From Delphinus delphis (lineage: Eukaryota; Chordata; Mammalia; Artiodactyla; Delphinidae): 64,000 nt of DNA. The stretch lies in contig NC_082690.1 of NCBI RefSeq assembly GCF_949987515.2, positions 103,352,400 to 103,416,399 on the forward strand, in the 5' to 3' direction. Below the pieces are notes generated by a model that was given only the letters and a program-made list of their open reading frames with translations, did not search any database and had not been told where the DNA came from. The position numbers and the translations under genes were made by a program. Positions 1 through 10,330 of the stretch are shown here, in pieces. Each line of letters begins with the position of its first letter. Within the stretch, counting starts at the first letter, position 1.

Positions 1-175
1 AGTCTGCATTGTCCAACGTGATTGCTATAGGGTCCCTGTGGCTACTGAGATTGAAATTAATTAAAATGAAATAAAATTTAAAACGTAGTTCCTTGGTTTC
101 ACTAGCCACATTCCAAGTGCACAGTAGCTACATGTGGCTAGTGGCTACTGTATCAAGTGGCACAGAGCTAGAAAT
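1..175. repeat. Fragment of an old mammalian interspersed repeat
   Basis: The phrases 'cacatgtggctagtggctactgta' (split here by divergence) and 'gtccaacgtgattgctatag' belong to a widespread mammalian repeat that begins 'ctgtccaatagaaatat'. A second piece of the same family is at about 8,595-9,110. I do not name the family with confidence. Confidence 0.45.
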
Positions 176-321
176 TTCCACCATGACCCTGCTCTAGATA
201 CTTCCTCTCCAGCTGTCTCAGAGCACAGGATCATCACTGTTGGGAAGTTGAAGGGGCACTGGGCATAGATTCTCCTTCATTTGCAAGGAGGCAGCTCTTT
301 TAATGAGTCCTGATTACTTTT

Positions 322-648
322 TTTTTAATTTATTTATTTTATTTTATTTTAATTTTTGGTTGTGTTGGGTCTTTGTTGCTGTGCGCAAGCTTTCTCTAGT
401 TTTGGGGAGCGGGGGCTACTCTTCATTGCGGTGCGTGGGCTTCTCATTGCAGTGGCTTCTCTTGTTGTGGAGCATGGGCTCTAGGCATGCAGGCTTCAGT
501 AGCTGTGGCTCGTGGGCTCTAGAGCGCAGGCTCAGTAGTTGTGGTGCACGGGCTTAGTTGCTCCAAGGTATGTGGGATTGTCCCAGACCAGGGATCGAAC
601 CCCTGTCCCCTGAATTGGCAGGCAGACACTGCGCCACCAGGGAAGTCC
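322..648 (-). mobile_element. CHR-1 type SINE
   Basis: A tRNA-derived SINE in reverse: T-rich tail first, ending ccaccagggaagtccc. The full-length body has the tandem 'agtagttgtgg' modules. The target-site duplication cctgattactttt is at 309-321 and 649-661. SINEs are moved by L1 machinery and have no protein of their own. Confidence 0.9.
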
Positions 649-1529
649 CCTGATTACTTTTAATGATAAGGTAATGGATAAAGGATATGATTTTCCTGGG
701 TGATTTCCAACTACTAGACAAAGTTTCCAGAGAGGATGACTGTGCAAAATACAAAAAAACAAAACAAAACCAACCTTAAATAATGCTACCATTGTTATCT
801 CTTCAGGGCAGCCTTTCATCAGCTCCCGGCATCAGGACCACTTCTCTCTTTATCAAGCACTCACCCAAGGTCAGTCGTCATATAATCCTAGCCACAACCC
901 AGCCTTACCTGGAGAGAGAACCCAGCCAGGTCTCCTGGTTCCCCAGCCGGGGCTGCTCCCAGAGCACCCCTCCCCTCTCACAGACCAGCCTCCCATCTCC
1001 GAAAGACTTAGTGAGGATTATAAAATAGACCCATCAAGCCGAGATGAAGCAGCTGAGACGCCCAAGTCAGGAGAAGGGCAGCCAGCCCGCGTGGTCCTGG
1101 CCCAGTGCTGGCTTCAAGCAAAGGAAGGCTCTGGCATTAGTGAGAATGACTGTGAACACAGCTGACTTCATGGGTGTGCAACCTTGCAGTTGCTCGGGAC
1201 CCCACGCCCAGAAGGGTCCCACATTTGGGTTAATGCTCTGCTGCCGCCATCTTGAAATTCTCAATCATTTCTGAACGAGGAGCCCTGAATTTTCACTTTG
1301 CACTGAGCCTTGCAAATTATGTGGCTGGTCCTGACCTTTTCCATGGAAGGCGTTAATCTTCGAGCAAGAGACAGGCCAGGCAGGGAGATGGGGGAGTGAA
1401 GAGCTGGGCAGCAGCCATGGAGAGCCAAGCAGGGGTCAGCGAGCTGCAGAGCCACCTCAGGGGCCCCTGGGGTCCAGGCATGTAAGGGGTAAATGCTTGC
1501 TTGTTGCAGAAACATAACTATTCAGAGAA

Positions 1530-1666
1530 ATTCTTTTTCTTTTCTTCTTTTTTTTTTGGCCACATGCGTGGCTTGTGGAATCTTAGTTCCCCGACCGGGG
1601 ATCGAACCCACGTCTTCTGCAGTGGAAGCACAGAGTCCTAACCACTGGACCACCAGGGAATTCCTC
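1530..1666 (-). mobile_element. Short CHR-2 type SINE
   Basis: The reverse-strand short form, about 135 nt: 'ttggccacatgcgtggcttg' to 'accaccagggaattcc'. The duplication ttcagagaa is at 1,521-1,529 and 1,667-1,675. Confidence 0.85.
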
Positions 1667-1675
1667 TTCAGAGAA

Positions 1676-3128
1676 GTTGTAATGACACATAACAAAGGTT
1701 TCCATGTTGTAACTTTGTTTTACCGTGATGTGGACAGTTTATTCTCTTCCCAAACTTTTGCCTGGTTTCATGTTCAGGTAAAAGCTAAGAAGTGTTTGAA
1801 AGGAAATTCAACCGACAAACTTGTAAAGATAATTTTTCATTCAATATGCCAAACAAGACACTACTATTTAACAGCAAGCCATACTACATGCAATACATTT
1901 TTGATGGTTTAAAAAGCAACAAAGTGACTTTAGAACATAAAGGAATACTTAAATATTACTTACAGAAGAAGAAATAGCTAAATGTCCTCTTGTATCTGAA
2001 AAAGACTCAAAATGTTCTAGATTTTTTTTTCTTTTGGCCCGATTAGGAAAGAAGAAATAACTAATAAACTATGTAAATACATTAGTTAAAAGAAAACAAG
2101 ATAAAGAAACAGGAAATAAATCAACTATACTTCAATTTAAAAAAAAAGATAAAACTTTTCTTTTATGCCCACACACAAAAAAGGAAGAGACGGGAAGGAA
2201 CAGAATGTCAGAGTCAGCCTGCTAATTTTGATGAGGAAGCTCATTGTAACTACTAACACAAACCGAAAATCTGCTGTTTACTAAAGTAGGAGGATGTATA
2301 ACAACTGTAGCTTTAATTCCATATAAATGGAGCTAAAAATGCACTACAGCTTGTGGTCACTTGCTAGCTACATGCACGCAGGTATTTCGGTATTTGTTTT
2401 GCTTTGTTCATTAATAAAAAAATCAGCTAATTCTAAAAAACAAAACAGGAAAAAAAACTTGCCTCCTTGATAGCTCCATCTTCCCAGCTTGTCTTCCTGA
2501 AAGCTTATACTGTGCCCACAACCAGCCAGAAGAACATTTGGACTCATTAAACTTGCCCACCCCTCCAGCCCAAGAAGCTGAAGTGCTTGGGACAACAGGT
2601 CTCCTCTGGCTGGACCTCGGGGTGAAACACCTTAGAAGGGGAACAGCATTCCTCCTCAGCTGCTGTCCCCACCCACTCGCCAGCCTTGAGGGAGAGGGGC
2701 CGGGGAGGAACAGCTCTTCTTTGATAAATGGGGGGGCGAGGGGGAGGCCAGAGGACCACAGGGGAGAAAGGAGTCGCCTCGGGTTTCCCTTCAGTGAGTG
2801 CTTCCTAAAGGGAGAAGCACAGTTCGTCTTGTACGCTCACATGATCCTTGGAGACACAACTCATCTCCCACAATGTCACCTGTAAGGACAAGATAAACAG
2901 CCACACCTGGGGCCCAGCTCAGGCCAACCCTGGTTCTAGTTCACGTCACGTCCTAAGGAAGAACGTCTACATGCTGAGGATCATGCACCTCAAGAGCAGG
3001 GCTGGGACAGCGCGGGGAAGAAAGATTGACGGCATTTCCATATTTTCCCTTTTATACACAACACTCCCCAAATAAACAAGTTGCCTTTTCTTCCTAAATT
3101 CTTACAGTACAGAGCGCTTGATTCAATT
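1676..3128. other. Intergenic stretch, AT-rich then mixed
   Basis: No gene is recognised. About 2,040-2,155 is AT-rich and ends 'tcaactatacttcaattt' plus A-run, which resembles an L1 3' end. From 2,520 to 3,080 the sequence looks unique and holds a purine-rich block near 2,690-2,780. Confidence 0.4.
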
Positions 3129-3146
3129 AAAACATGTGAGGGTATA

Positions 3147-3352
3147 GGGCTTCCCTGGTGGCGCAGTGGTTGAGAGTCCGCCTGCCGATGCAGGGGACAC
3201 GGGTTTGTGCCCCGGTCCGGGAGGATCCCACACGCCACTGAGCGGCTAAGCCCGTGAGCCATGGCCGCTGGGCCTGCACGTCCGGAGCCTGTGCTCCACA
3301 ACGGGAGAGGCCACAACAGTGAGAGGCCCGCGTACTGCAAAAAAAAAAAAAA
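3147..3352 (+). mobile_element. Young short CHR SINE (first of a stacked pair)
   Basis: Head 'gggcttccctggtggcgcag', body with 'ccatggccgctg', tail 'gcgtactgc' plus A18. It belongs to the low-divergence subfamily seen again at 21,617, 25,436 and 25,962. It shares its target duplication aaaacatgtgag with the next SINE. Confidence 0.9.
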
Positions 3353-3364
3353 AAAACATGTGAG

Positions 3365-3541
3365 GGGACTTCCCTGGTGGTCCAGAGGTTAAGACTCTGT
3401 GCTCCCAATGCAGGGGGCCCGGGTTTGATCCCTGGTCAGGGAACTAGATCCCGCATGCTGTAACTAAAGATCCCGCATGCCACACTAAAGACCTGGTACA
3501 GCCAAATAAATACATTAATTCATTTAAAAAAAGTAAAAAGT
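3365..3541 (+). mobile_element. CHR SINE (second of a stacked pair)
   Basis: Head 'gacttccctggtggtccaga', tail 'acagccaaataaatac' plus A-rich. It lies directly after the second copy of aaaacatgtgag (3,353-3,364) and is followed by a third copy (3,542-3,553). Confidence 0.85.
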
Positions 3542-4094
3542 AAAACATGTGAGTGGACTGACCACAACTGACCATAAATGCAGGGCCACCTAGTCCATAC
3601 ACCACACCTGAGTGAACTTGGAAAAGGTACCCCCCTCCAGGAAGATGCAGCATCCTGGGCACTCAGCTTGGTGGGTGAATGGTGCCCACCCCACCCCCAG
3701 GGAGATACAGCTTCACAGTAGGATGCACAGCTTGGCCAGTAAAACATAGGCTCAATTTTGGCAGCCTGTCCTCGCCCATCTGGCCAGGCCTCCTTGCTCA
3801 GTGAACAGCCTGCACAACTGCACTCAGAGGTTCTGCTTAATCACTAAACATTAAGCTGTTCTACAATAGGAGGAAAGCAGTTTGCCTGGCCCAGTTCCTG
3901 TCGTGTACAGTTTGCTGATAATCCTTAAAGCCTCACAGCAATAGCTACTTTCTTTTTTTTTTTAAAGAGGAGGCTGTTAACTCAAGAGAGTCTCAGGAAA
4001 TTGTCTGGTATGTAAAAGAAAGTGAACCAAATGAGACAAAACTCAGAAAGATATTTGGGCAAAGGTGCAACAGAGGGATAGATGACTTGGTCTC

Positions 4095-4215
4095 TAGAGT
4101 GAGCTGGAGGTGAGTTCAGATTATGGCTACATGACCTCGATAAGTCATTTAGCCTCAGTTCCGCCATCTGGAAAATGGAGATAATAACGTGCACTTCATC
4201 GGGCTATTCTGAAGA
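4095..4215 (+). repeat. MIR SINE fragment
   Basis: 'tggctacatgacctcgataa', then 'gcctcagttccgccatctgg' and 'aaaatggagataataacg' follow the MIR core and tail order. Ancient and diverged. Confidence 0.65.
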
Positions 4216-5000
4216 TTAAAGGAGGTAACATTCATTTATTCATTCATTCATTCATTCATTCAACTGATACTTACTAGCACTTGTTACATGCCAGGCACTG
4301 AAACACAACTGTGAATATATATATAGGGCCCCTACCATCTAGAATGGGGTCAAAAATAGTATAAAGTTTCCATTAAGATGAGTTATGAGAGAGTATGATG
4401 AAGGGTAATTGGCCTGGTCAGGTGGGTCAAGGAGAGTTTCTTGTTGGTCTGTGATCTAGAGAAAGAGTGGGAGCTACCAGGCAATGAGAGACCCAAGTAG
4501 AGGGAAGGGCATGTGCAAGGGTCCTGTGGCAGGAGGAAGCTTGGCTCATTCATGGAAGCTAGACCACTGGGGCTGGAGCACAAGAATCAAGGGGAAGAGT
4601 AATATCAGAGGCGGCTGGAGGGAGGTAGCTGGGGTCAGACTGGGCAGAGGCTTCAGGCCTCAATGAGGATGTGGTTCTTCATCCTATAAGCAATGGGAAA
4701 TGAAAGATTGGTCTTAACGTTAGATGGGGCAAGAGGCAAGAGGTGGCCGGTGTGACAGGATTACATTGCTCTTTGAAAAGATTGCTCTGGCTGCGGAGTA
4801 GAAAATAGATTGGAAGGGAGCCAGAGTGGTGTGGGGACCAATCGGTAGGTCACTCCAGCCATCCCGGTGAGATAGGATGGTAGCCTGGACTAGCATGGTG
4901 GTGATGGAAAGAGGAAGGCGGTTTCATTGGGAAGAGAAGAGTGAAATAAGCATATCTTGGAAATACTGCAGGTTCAGGTTCAAACCACCCCAATGAAGTG
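4216..5000 (-). repeat. L2 LINE 3' fragment
   Basis: It starts with an (ATTC)n tract and reads 'gttacatgccaggcactg', the reverse of the L2 3' end. It then continues with L2-like sequence such as 'gattgctctggctgcggagt' and 'gatggtagcctggactag'. No coding capacity remains. Confidence 0.6.
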
Positions 5001-5223
5001 AATATTACAATAAGGCGAATCACATGAATTTTTTTGGTTTTCCAGTGCATATAAAAATTTTGTTTATACTGTAGTCTATTAAATGTGCAATAGCATATGT
5101 CTAAAAAAGGTACATACCTTAATTCTAAAATATTTTATTGCTAAGAAAATGCTATCATCTGTGCTTTCAGCAAGTCGTAACATCAAAGGTCACTGATCAC
5201 AGATCCCCATAAAAAATATGACT

Positions 5224-5501
5224 GGGGCTTCCCTGGTGGTGCAGCAGTTAGGAATCCACCTGCCAGTGCAGGGGACACGGGTTTGATCCCTGGTCCGGAA
5301 GATCCCACATGCCGCGGAGCAACTAAGCCCATGTGCCACAACTACTGAAGCCCGCACGCCTAGAGCCCGTGCTCCACAACAAGAGAAGCCACCGCATTGA
5401 GAAGCCCGCGCACCACAACTAAGAGTAGCCCCCGCTCACTGCAACTAGAAAAAGCTCGTGCACAGCAATGAAGACCCAACGCAACCAAAAATAATTTCTT
5501 T
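5224..5501 (+). mobile_element. CHR-1 type SINE
   Basis: A full-length copy from 'ggggcttccctggtggtgca' to 'gcaaccaaaaataatttctt'. Its 5' flank aaaaaatatgac (from 5,211) resembles the aaaaaaatgacaat at its tail, suggesting its duplication was later reused by an L1. Confidence 0.85.
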
Positions 5502-5519
5502 AAAAAAATGACAATAATG

Positions 5520-5676
5520 GAGGGGTGGGATAGGGAGGGTGGGAGGGAGGGAGACGCAAGAGGGAAGACATATGGGAACATATGTTTATGTATGACTGAT
5601 TCACTTTCTTATAAAGCAGAAACTAACACACCATTGTAAAGCAATTATACCCCAATAAAGATGTTAAAAAAAAAGA
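5520..5676 (+). mobile_element. 5'-truncated L1 3' end
   Basis: It covers only the L1 3' UTR end: 'gggagggtgggagggaggga', 'cacaccattgtaaagcaatt' and 'ccccaataaagatgtt' before the A-rich tail. An 18-bp duplication aaaaaaatgacaataatg at 5,502-5,519 and 5,677-5,694 marks a relatively recent insertion. Confidence 0.88.
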
Positions 5677-6110
5677 AAAAAAATGACAATAATGAAAAAG
5701 TTTGAAATATTATGAGAATTAAAATGTGACACGGAGACATAAAGTGACCAAATGCCGTGAAAAAAATAGTGCCGATAGACTTGCTTGTTGAAGGGTTGCC
5801 ACAAACCTTCAATTTAAGTGGAGTAAAATGAGGTATGCCTACAAACAGAATAGGTGATGTGGCGGGAGGGGATGAGAGCTTTGTCGTGGGGACTCCTAGA
5901 CTTCTGATGTGTGGGCCTAGGTGGACACTAGTGTCACTTGCTGGGACAGACAATGCTAGAAGAGGACCAGGTTATACGCGAAACCCTAATTTAGTTTTGG
6001 GAATACTGAATTTAAGATGCTTCCTCTCTAAAAGAGGCACCAAAAAAGCAGTTGTGCCTGTACCTCTGCCTCAGAGGAAATGTCTGGGCTAGAGATAAAA
6101 ATCCATGTTG

Positions 6111-6228
6111 GGAGTTCCCTGGTGGCCTAGTGGTTAGGATTCCAGGCTTCCACTGCCGTGGCCCAGGTTCAATCCCTGGTTGGGGAACTGAGATCCCAGA
6201 AGATGTGCGGCACAGCCAAAAAAAAAAG
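6111..6228 (+). mobile_element. Short CHR-2 type SINE
   Basis: 'gagttccctggtggcctagt' to 'gcggcacagcc' plus A-tail. The duplication aaaaatccatg is at 6,097-6,107 and 6,229-6,239. Confidence 0.88.
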
Positions 6229-6474
6229 AAAAATCCATGAGTCATCCGTGTAGAGGTGGCGCCTGGGGTAAGATTGCCTCAACACCACTTGGATCATTTG
6301 TAAACTTAAAAAAATTATATACCTTCTTGTGTATGCTTGTTCTGTAATCAAATCACTGAATTAATATTTTAAACTTTTTATTCCTAAAGATTTTATACAA
6401 TATAAGAATTCATCCAGCCAAGAAGGATATGAGTTCAAGGGAAGCTCCCACGCAGAGAAATCTCAGAAAACCTA

Positions 6475-6950
6475 TGTTAGTTATCTATTGCCATGAAACA
6501 AATTCATCTAAAATTCAGCAGCTTAAAGCAACAAACATACTATCTCACAGTTTCTATGGGTCAGGAGCTGGGGGGAGCTGAGCTGGGTTCTTCTGCCTCA
6601 GGGTCCCTCATGAGGTTGCAGACAGAATGTTGGCTGGGGTGGCATCATCTGAAATCTGGACGGGGCTGGAGGATCTCCTTCCAAGGTGCTCATTCATGGC
6701 TGTGGGCAGGAGGCCTCAGTCTTTGCTGGGTACACCTATCCCTAGGACTGCTTGGGTGTCCTCATGACATGGCAGCTGGTTCCCCCGGAGCAAGTGAACG
6801 GAGAGAGGCTGGCTTTTATGTCCTCGTTCCAGATGTCACACACGGGCTCTTCCACCACATTCAGTCCACTAAAAACAAGTCACTAGGTCCAGGCCACACT
6901 CAAGGGGAGGGGGATGAGGCTTCACATTTTAAAGGGAGAAGTATCAACGA
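6475..6950 (+). repeat. Ancient interspersed repeat, family unassigned
   Basis: The start 'ttatctattgccatgaaaca', then 'cagcttaaagcaacaaacat' and 'ctcacagtttctatgggtca', is a common mammalian dispersed-repeat sequence. A related copy is at 57,310-57,700. Its 158-codon open frame is not a gene. Confidence 0.55.
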
Positions 6951-7800
6951 ATTTGTAGACATATTTTAAACCTCTAAACTGAAATTACACCGTCAAATTC
7001 TTTGACCGACAAGAATCAACTCCTTCCTCTGGGTTTCTCCATGGCCTTCCACATTCAGAGGGAGTGGCTGTCGTACCCATATTTCCTTGGCTCTTCAGTA
7101 ACCACTGGTAATCAAGCCCAGGGCTTTCACTTTGTCCTTCTGAGAACACAGAAGGTGAGTTGCGAGCTGGGAACTGACGCTGATGCAGCCCTGACTGTCT
7201 ACACTGGTTCTTCACAGCTCCTTCATGCTTCAGATTCTGGTCCTCAGCTTTGCATGAAACAACAAACATGCATCACATGTTTGTTGGGATGGAAACAACA
7301 TAAAACATGTATCACATCCTCAGAGATAATCAGGATCTGGAGAAGTGGTCCCCACTAAACTCACTTTTGAGAGACTACTTTATAAATACTTAGAATAATT
7401 CATACACCAGAACACCTCTGTGCTTGTGGCCTCCCAGGAATCTTTTAGGCCTTATGAATGCAGGTCCACCTAGGGCCATACGGAGCCACTCTGGGCATCT
7501 CCAAGAGGACCTGGTCAGCCACCAGGGATATTGCATCCAAACACCCAGCCTGCTGGGCTCTTCCTTCAGGAAACAGGACAAAGGAGTAGAGATGGATGCC
7601 CTTGGAGAAGCAACGATGTCCATGCCCAGCTTCCTCCAGCCACACCAAGGACCTCAAGACACAAGCTCAGCCTTGCCTGGTTCTGAACCAATCTGGACCA
7701 AGGCAAGCATGGGAATCCTGGTATCCAAGGTGCCAGCTTGGGCAACTTCTGGGCACCAGAGCTGCATGAGTTAGAGTACACAGAAAGCCACAATAATAGT
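6951..7800. other. Intergenic stretch without recognised gene
   Basis: Mostly unique-looking sequence. A short direct repeat 'aacatg(c/t)atcacat' occurs at about 7,266-7,278 and 7,303-7,316. Open frames on both strands are short and family-less. Confidence 0.4.
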
Positions 7801-7814
7801 GGCCTTAAAATTGT

Positions 7815-7945
7815 ATTATTATTATGATCACTATTTTGGCTACGCCGGGAAGCTTGTGGGATCTTAGCTCCCCAACGAGGGATTGAACCCGGGCCCTTGG
7901 CAGCGAAAGCACTGAGTCCTAACCACTGGACCACCAGGGAATTCC
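7815..7945 (-). mobile_element. Short CHR-2 type SINE
   Basis: The reverse-strand copy 'ttttggctacgccgggaagc' to 'gaccaccagggaattccc'. The flanks ccttaaaattgt and ccctaaaaaatt may be a decayed duplication. Confidence 0.82.
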
Positions 7946-8394
7946 CTAAAAAATTAATTTCTTCTGTAATAAGCTAGGCATAAGCCTCAGGGCTGGGAAG
8001 AATATGTCTCTACAGCATCAGACACCCAAGATTATTCTCTTTGTAGCTCTGTCGTCCCTTGAGCATTTCCTTTGTTCTCAGAGTCCCCATTCCAGATGGC
8101 TACCACCATGTCCCCATTCCAGCCACAGGGAAGGGAAAGAAGGGGAAGTGCCAGCATGCCCTTTCTTCCTCTTAAGGGCACAGCCCAGAGGATGCCCACT
8201 CACATGCTATCGGACAGAGCCTGGTCACATGACCACACCTGGCTGCAAGGGAGGCTGGGAGATGCAGTCCTGATTCCGGGGAGCAATGGGCCCGGCTAAA
8301 AAGCAGGAGTGTCTTGGCACAAGAAGAAAAATGTGGATATGGGGCAACTAGCTGTTCCCACCATCAGAGTTCTGTCTAATCCCTGCCACGCGCA

Positions 8395-8580
8395 TAAGTA
8401 GGATAATTTACATTTATCAAGGGCATTCCAGGCACCAAGCATTGTGCAAGGGTTTCACTTACATCATCACACAATTTTCACAAAACTTACACTTACTGAG
8501 ATTCAGGAATATCGGCAAATTTTTCCAGTCCACCCAATAGTGCAAGGCAAAGCCTGCATTTGGACCACCCAGCTAATATT
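8395..8580 (-). repeat. MIR-like fragment
   Basis: 'gcattccaggcaccaagcat', 'cacttacatcatcacacaat' and 'gcaaggcaaagcctgcattt' follow the reverse MIR order. Diverged. Confidence 0.45.
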
Positions 8581-8594
8581 CCACATCTGAACCA

Positions 8595-9110
8595 CGATCT
8601 AGAACAGCACCAGTAGAAATATAATGCAAGTTACGTGTGTAATTTAAAGTTTTCTAGTGGCCACGTTAAAAAAAGTAAAAAGAAATTAATTTATAGGGAC
8701 TTCCCTGGTGGTCCAGTGCTTAAGAATCCGCCTTCCAGTGCAGGGGACACAGGTTGGATGCCTGGTCGGGTAACTAAGATCCCACATGCCGCGGGCAACT
8801 AAGCCCATGCACTGGATAGCCCGCGTGCCACAACTACTGAGCCCGCGCGCTCTGGAGCCTGCGTGCCATAACTAGAGAGAAGCCCACGTGCCACAACTAA
8901 GACCCAGTGCAGCCAAACAAATAAATATTTTTTTAAATCTACTGTGACTTGTCAGAAAAATGAATAAATAGGCACATTATTTTTTTTAAAAACAAATTAA
9001 TTTATAATATACATTATAGTAAAATATAACATTTTTAACCCAATATTTTGGGTTAAATATGTAATCAATATAAAGCATTATTAATGAGATATTTTACATT
9101 CTTTCGTTGG
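8595..9110 (+). repeat. Old interspersed repeat split by a SINE
   Basis: 'gcaccagtagaaatataatg' to 'aaaaaaagtaaaaag' lies before the SINE at 8,697-8,935. 'tatgtaatcaatataaagca' and 'aatgagatattttacattct' lie after it. It is the same family as the fragment at 1-175. Confidence 0.5.
8697..8935 (+). mobile_element. CHR-1 type SINE
   Basis: 'gggacttccctggtggtcca' to 'gcagccaaacaaataaatat'. It is inserted in the older repeat of 8,595-9,110, which dates it after that element. Confidence 0.87.
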
Positions 9111-9124
9111 CCTCTAGCCAACAC

Positions 9125-9300
9125 TCCAATGCCCAGATGTTTCCCTCACATGTGTCAACTCATTTCATTTTCACAGCCATCCTGGAGTCCACCTGGTTTT
9201 ATACCCATTTGACAAACTGGGAAACTGAAGTGCAGATGAACTGAAGTTCATCCGTCCAAGGTCACATAGGGCTCAAAGCCAACTTGAGTGGACAGAGTGG
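9125..9300 (-). repeat. MIR fragment
   Basis: 'ttttcacagccatcctggag', 'cccatttgacaaactgggaa' and 'ccaaggtcacatagggctca' are the reverse MIR core and tail. Confidence 0.65.
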
Positions 9301-9452
9301 AAATCTGCACCCGGTCTACGCTGGCATCTCTACTGCCTGCTGGACCCTAAGCAAGGCGTTCCAACCTCCACTTCTTTCCTTTGGTCAATAAGCACCTCCT
9401 GAGAGCATCTACCTGCCACACGTCAGGCACCAGAATATAAGAACAGACACGT

Positions 9453-9867
9453 GGGACTTCCCTGGTGGCGCAGTGGTTAACAATCCGCCTGCCAGTGCAG
9501 GGGACACGGGTTTGAGCCCTGGTCTGGGAAGATCCCACATGCCGCAGAGCAACTAAGCCCGTGCACCACAACTAATGAGCCTGTGCTCTAGAGCCCATGA
9601 GCCACACCTACTGAGCCCGTGCACCACAACTACTGAGCCTGCACTCTAGAGCCCGCGAGCCACAACTACTGAAGCCTGCATGCCACAACTACTGAAGCCT
9701 GAGTGACTATAGCCCTGCTCCACAACAGAAGACACCGCAGTGAGAAGCCCGCTCACCACAATGAAGAGTAGTCCCTGCTCACTGCAACTAGAGAAAGCCT
9801 GCACACAGCAACGAAGACCCAACGCAGCCAAAAATTAATTAATTATTTTTAAAAAACATTAAAAAAC
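9453..9867 (+). mobile_element. CHR-1 type SINE with extra internal modules
   Basis: At about 410 nt it is the longest SINE in the window. The module 'ccacaactactgagcc' or a close variant appears five times in a row between about 9,565 and 9,700, more than in neighbouring copies. The imperfect duplication aagaacagaca(c/t)gtg is at 9,439-9,453 and 9,868-9,882. Confidence 0.88.
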
Positions 9868-9882
9868 AAGAACAGACATGTG

Positions 9883-10330
9883 ATCTGCCCCAGGGAGCTT
9901 ACAGTAAAATGAGCTGGAGAAATATGAATCCAAGAAGGACAAATGTGACATTAAAGCTGTGATAAGGGTCATGAAGGAGAGACTCTGGAGGTCAAGGAAG
10001 AGGGCCTGAGAAAGAGGAGCTGGACCACAGCAGGGACTAGAGCTCTGTGGCAGATGGACCAGTGTGGCCTGAGACAGGAGAACAAAGGCTGGACCTTGGG
10101 GGTCCAAAGGTAAGAGGAACCCACTGAAAGGGTTCTACGCAGGAGCTGGGGCTGACATAACCATGCTTGAATTTCAAACAGATCGCAGTGGCCATAATAA
10201 GGAAACGATCTGGGCAGCAGAGGCTAGTCGCAGTAATGCACACCGGGTTGCCTTACATACGAGTAAGGACTACACAGAAGAGGCACCCAGTAGGGCGAGT
10301 GCGCAGTAGACATCAGCAGCTGGTATGGCC
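9883..10330 (-). repeat. L2 LINE fragment
   Basis: 'gccccagggagcttacagta' and 'ggtccaaaggtaagaggaac' with 'gcaggagctggggctgacat' fit the reverse strand of the L2 3' region. Confidence 0.5.

Noticed and set aside
3127..3408. Many small frames with a shared 'PLHRQADSQPLRHQGSP'-like sequence across the window
   Set aside because: They are translations of CHR SINEs, repeated wherever a copy occurs.
9460..9540. tRNA-like A and B box sequence in SINE heads
   Set aside because: CHR SINEs derive from a tRNA and keep promoter boxes, but none folds as an intact tRNA with a CCA-ready acceptor stem. No functional tRNA called.
9565..9700. Regularly spaced repeats resembling an array
   Set aside because: These are tandem modules inside one SINE, with no unique spacers. 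Not a CRISPR array, and the genome is mammalian.
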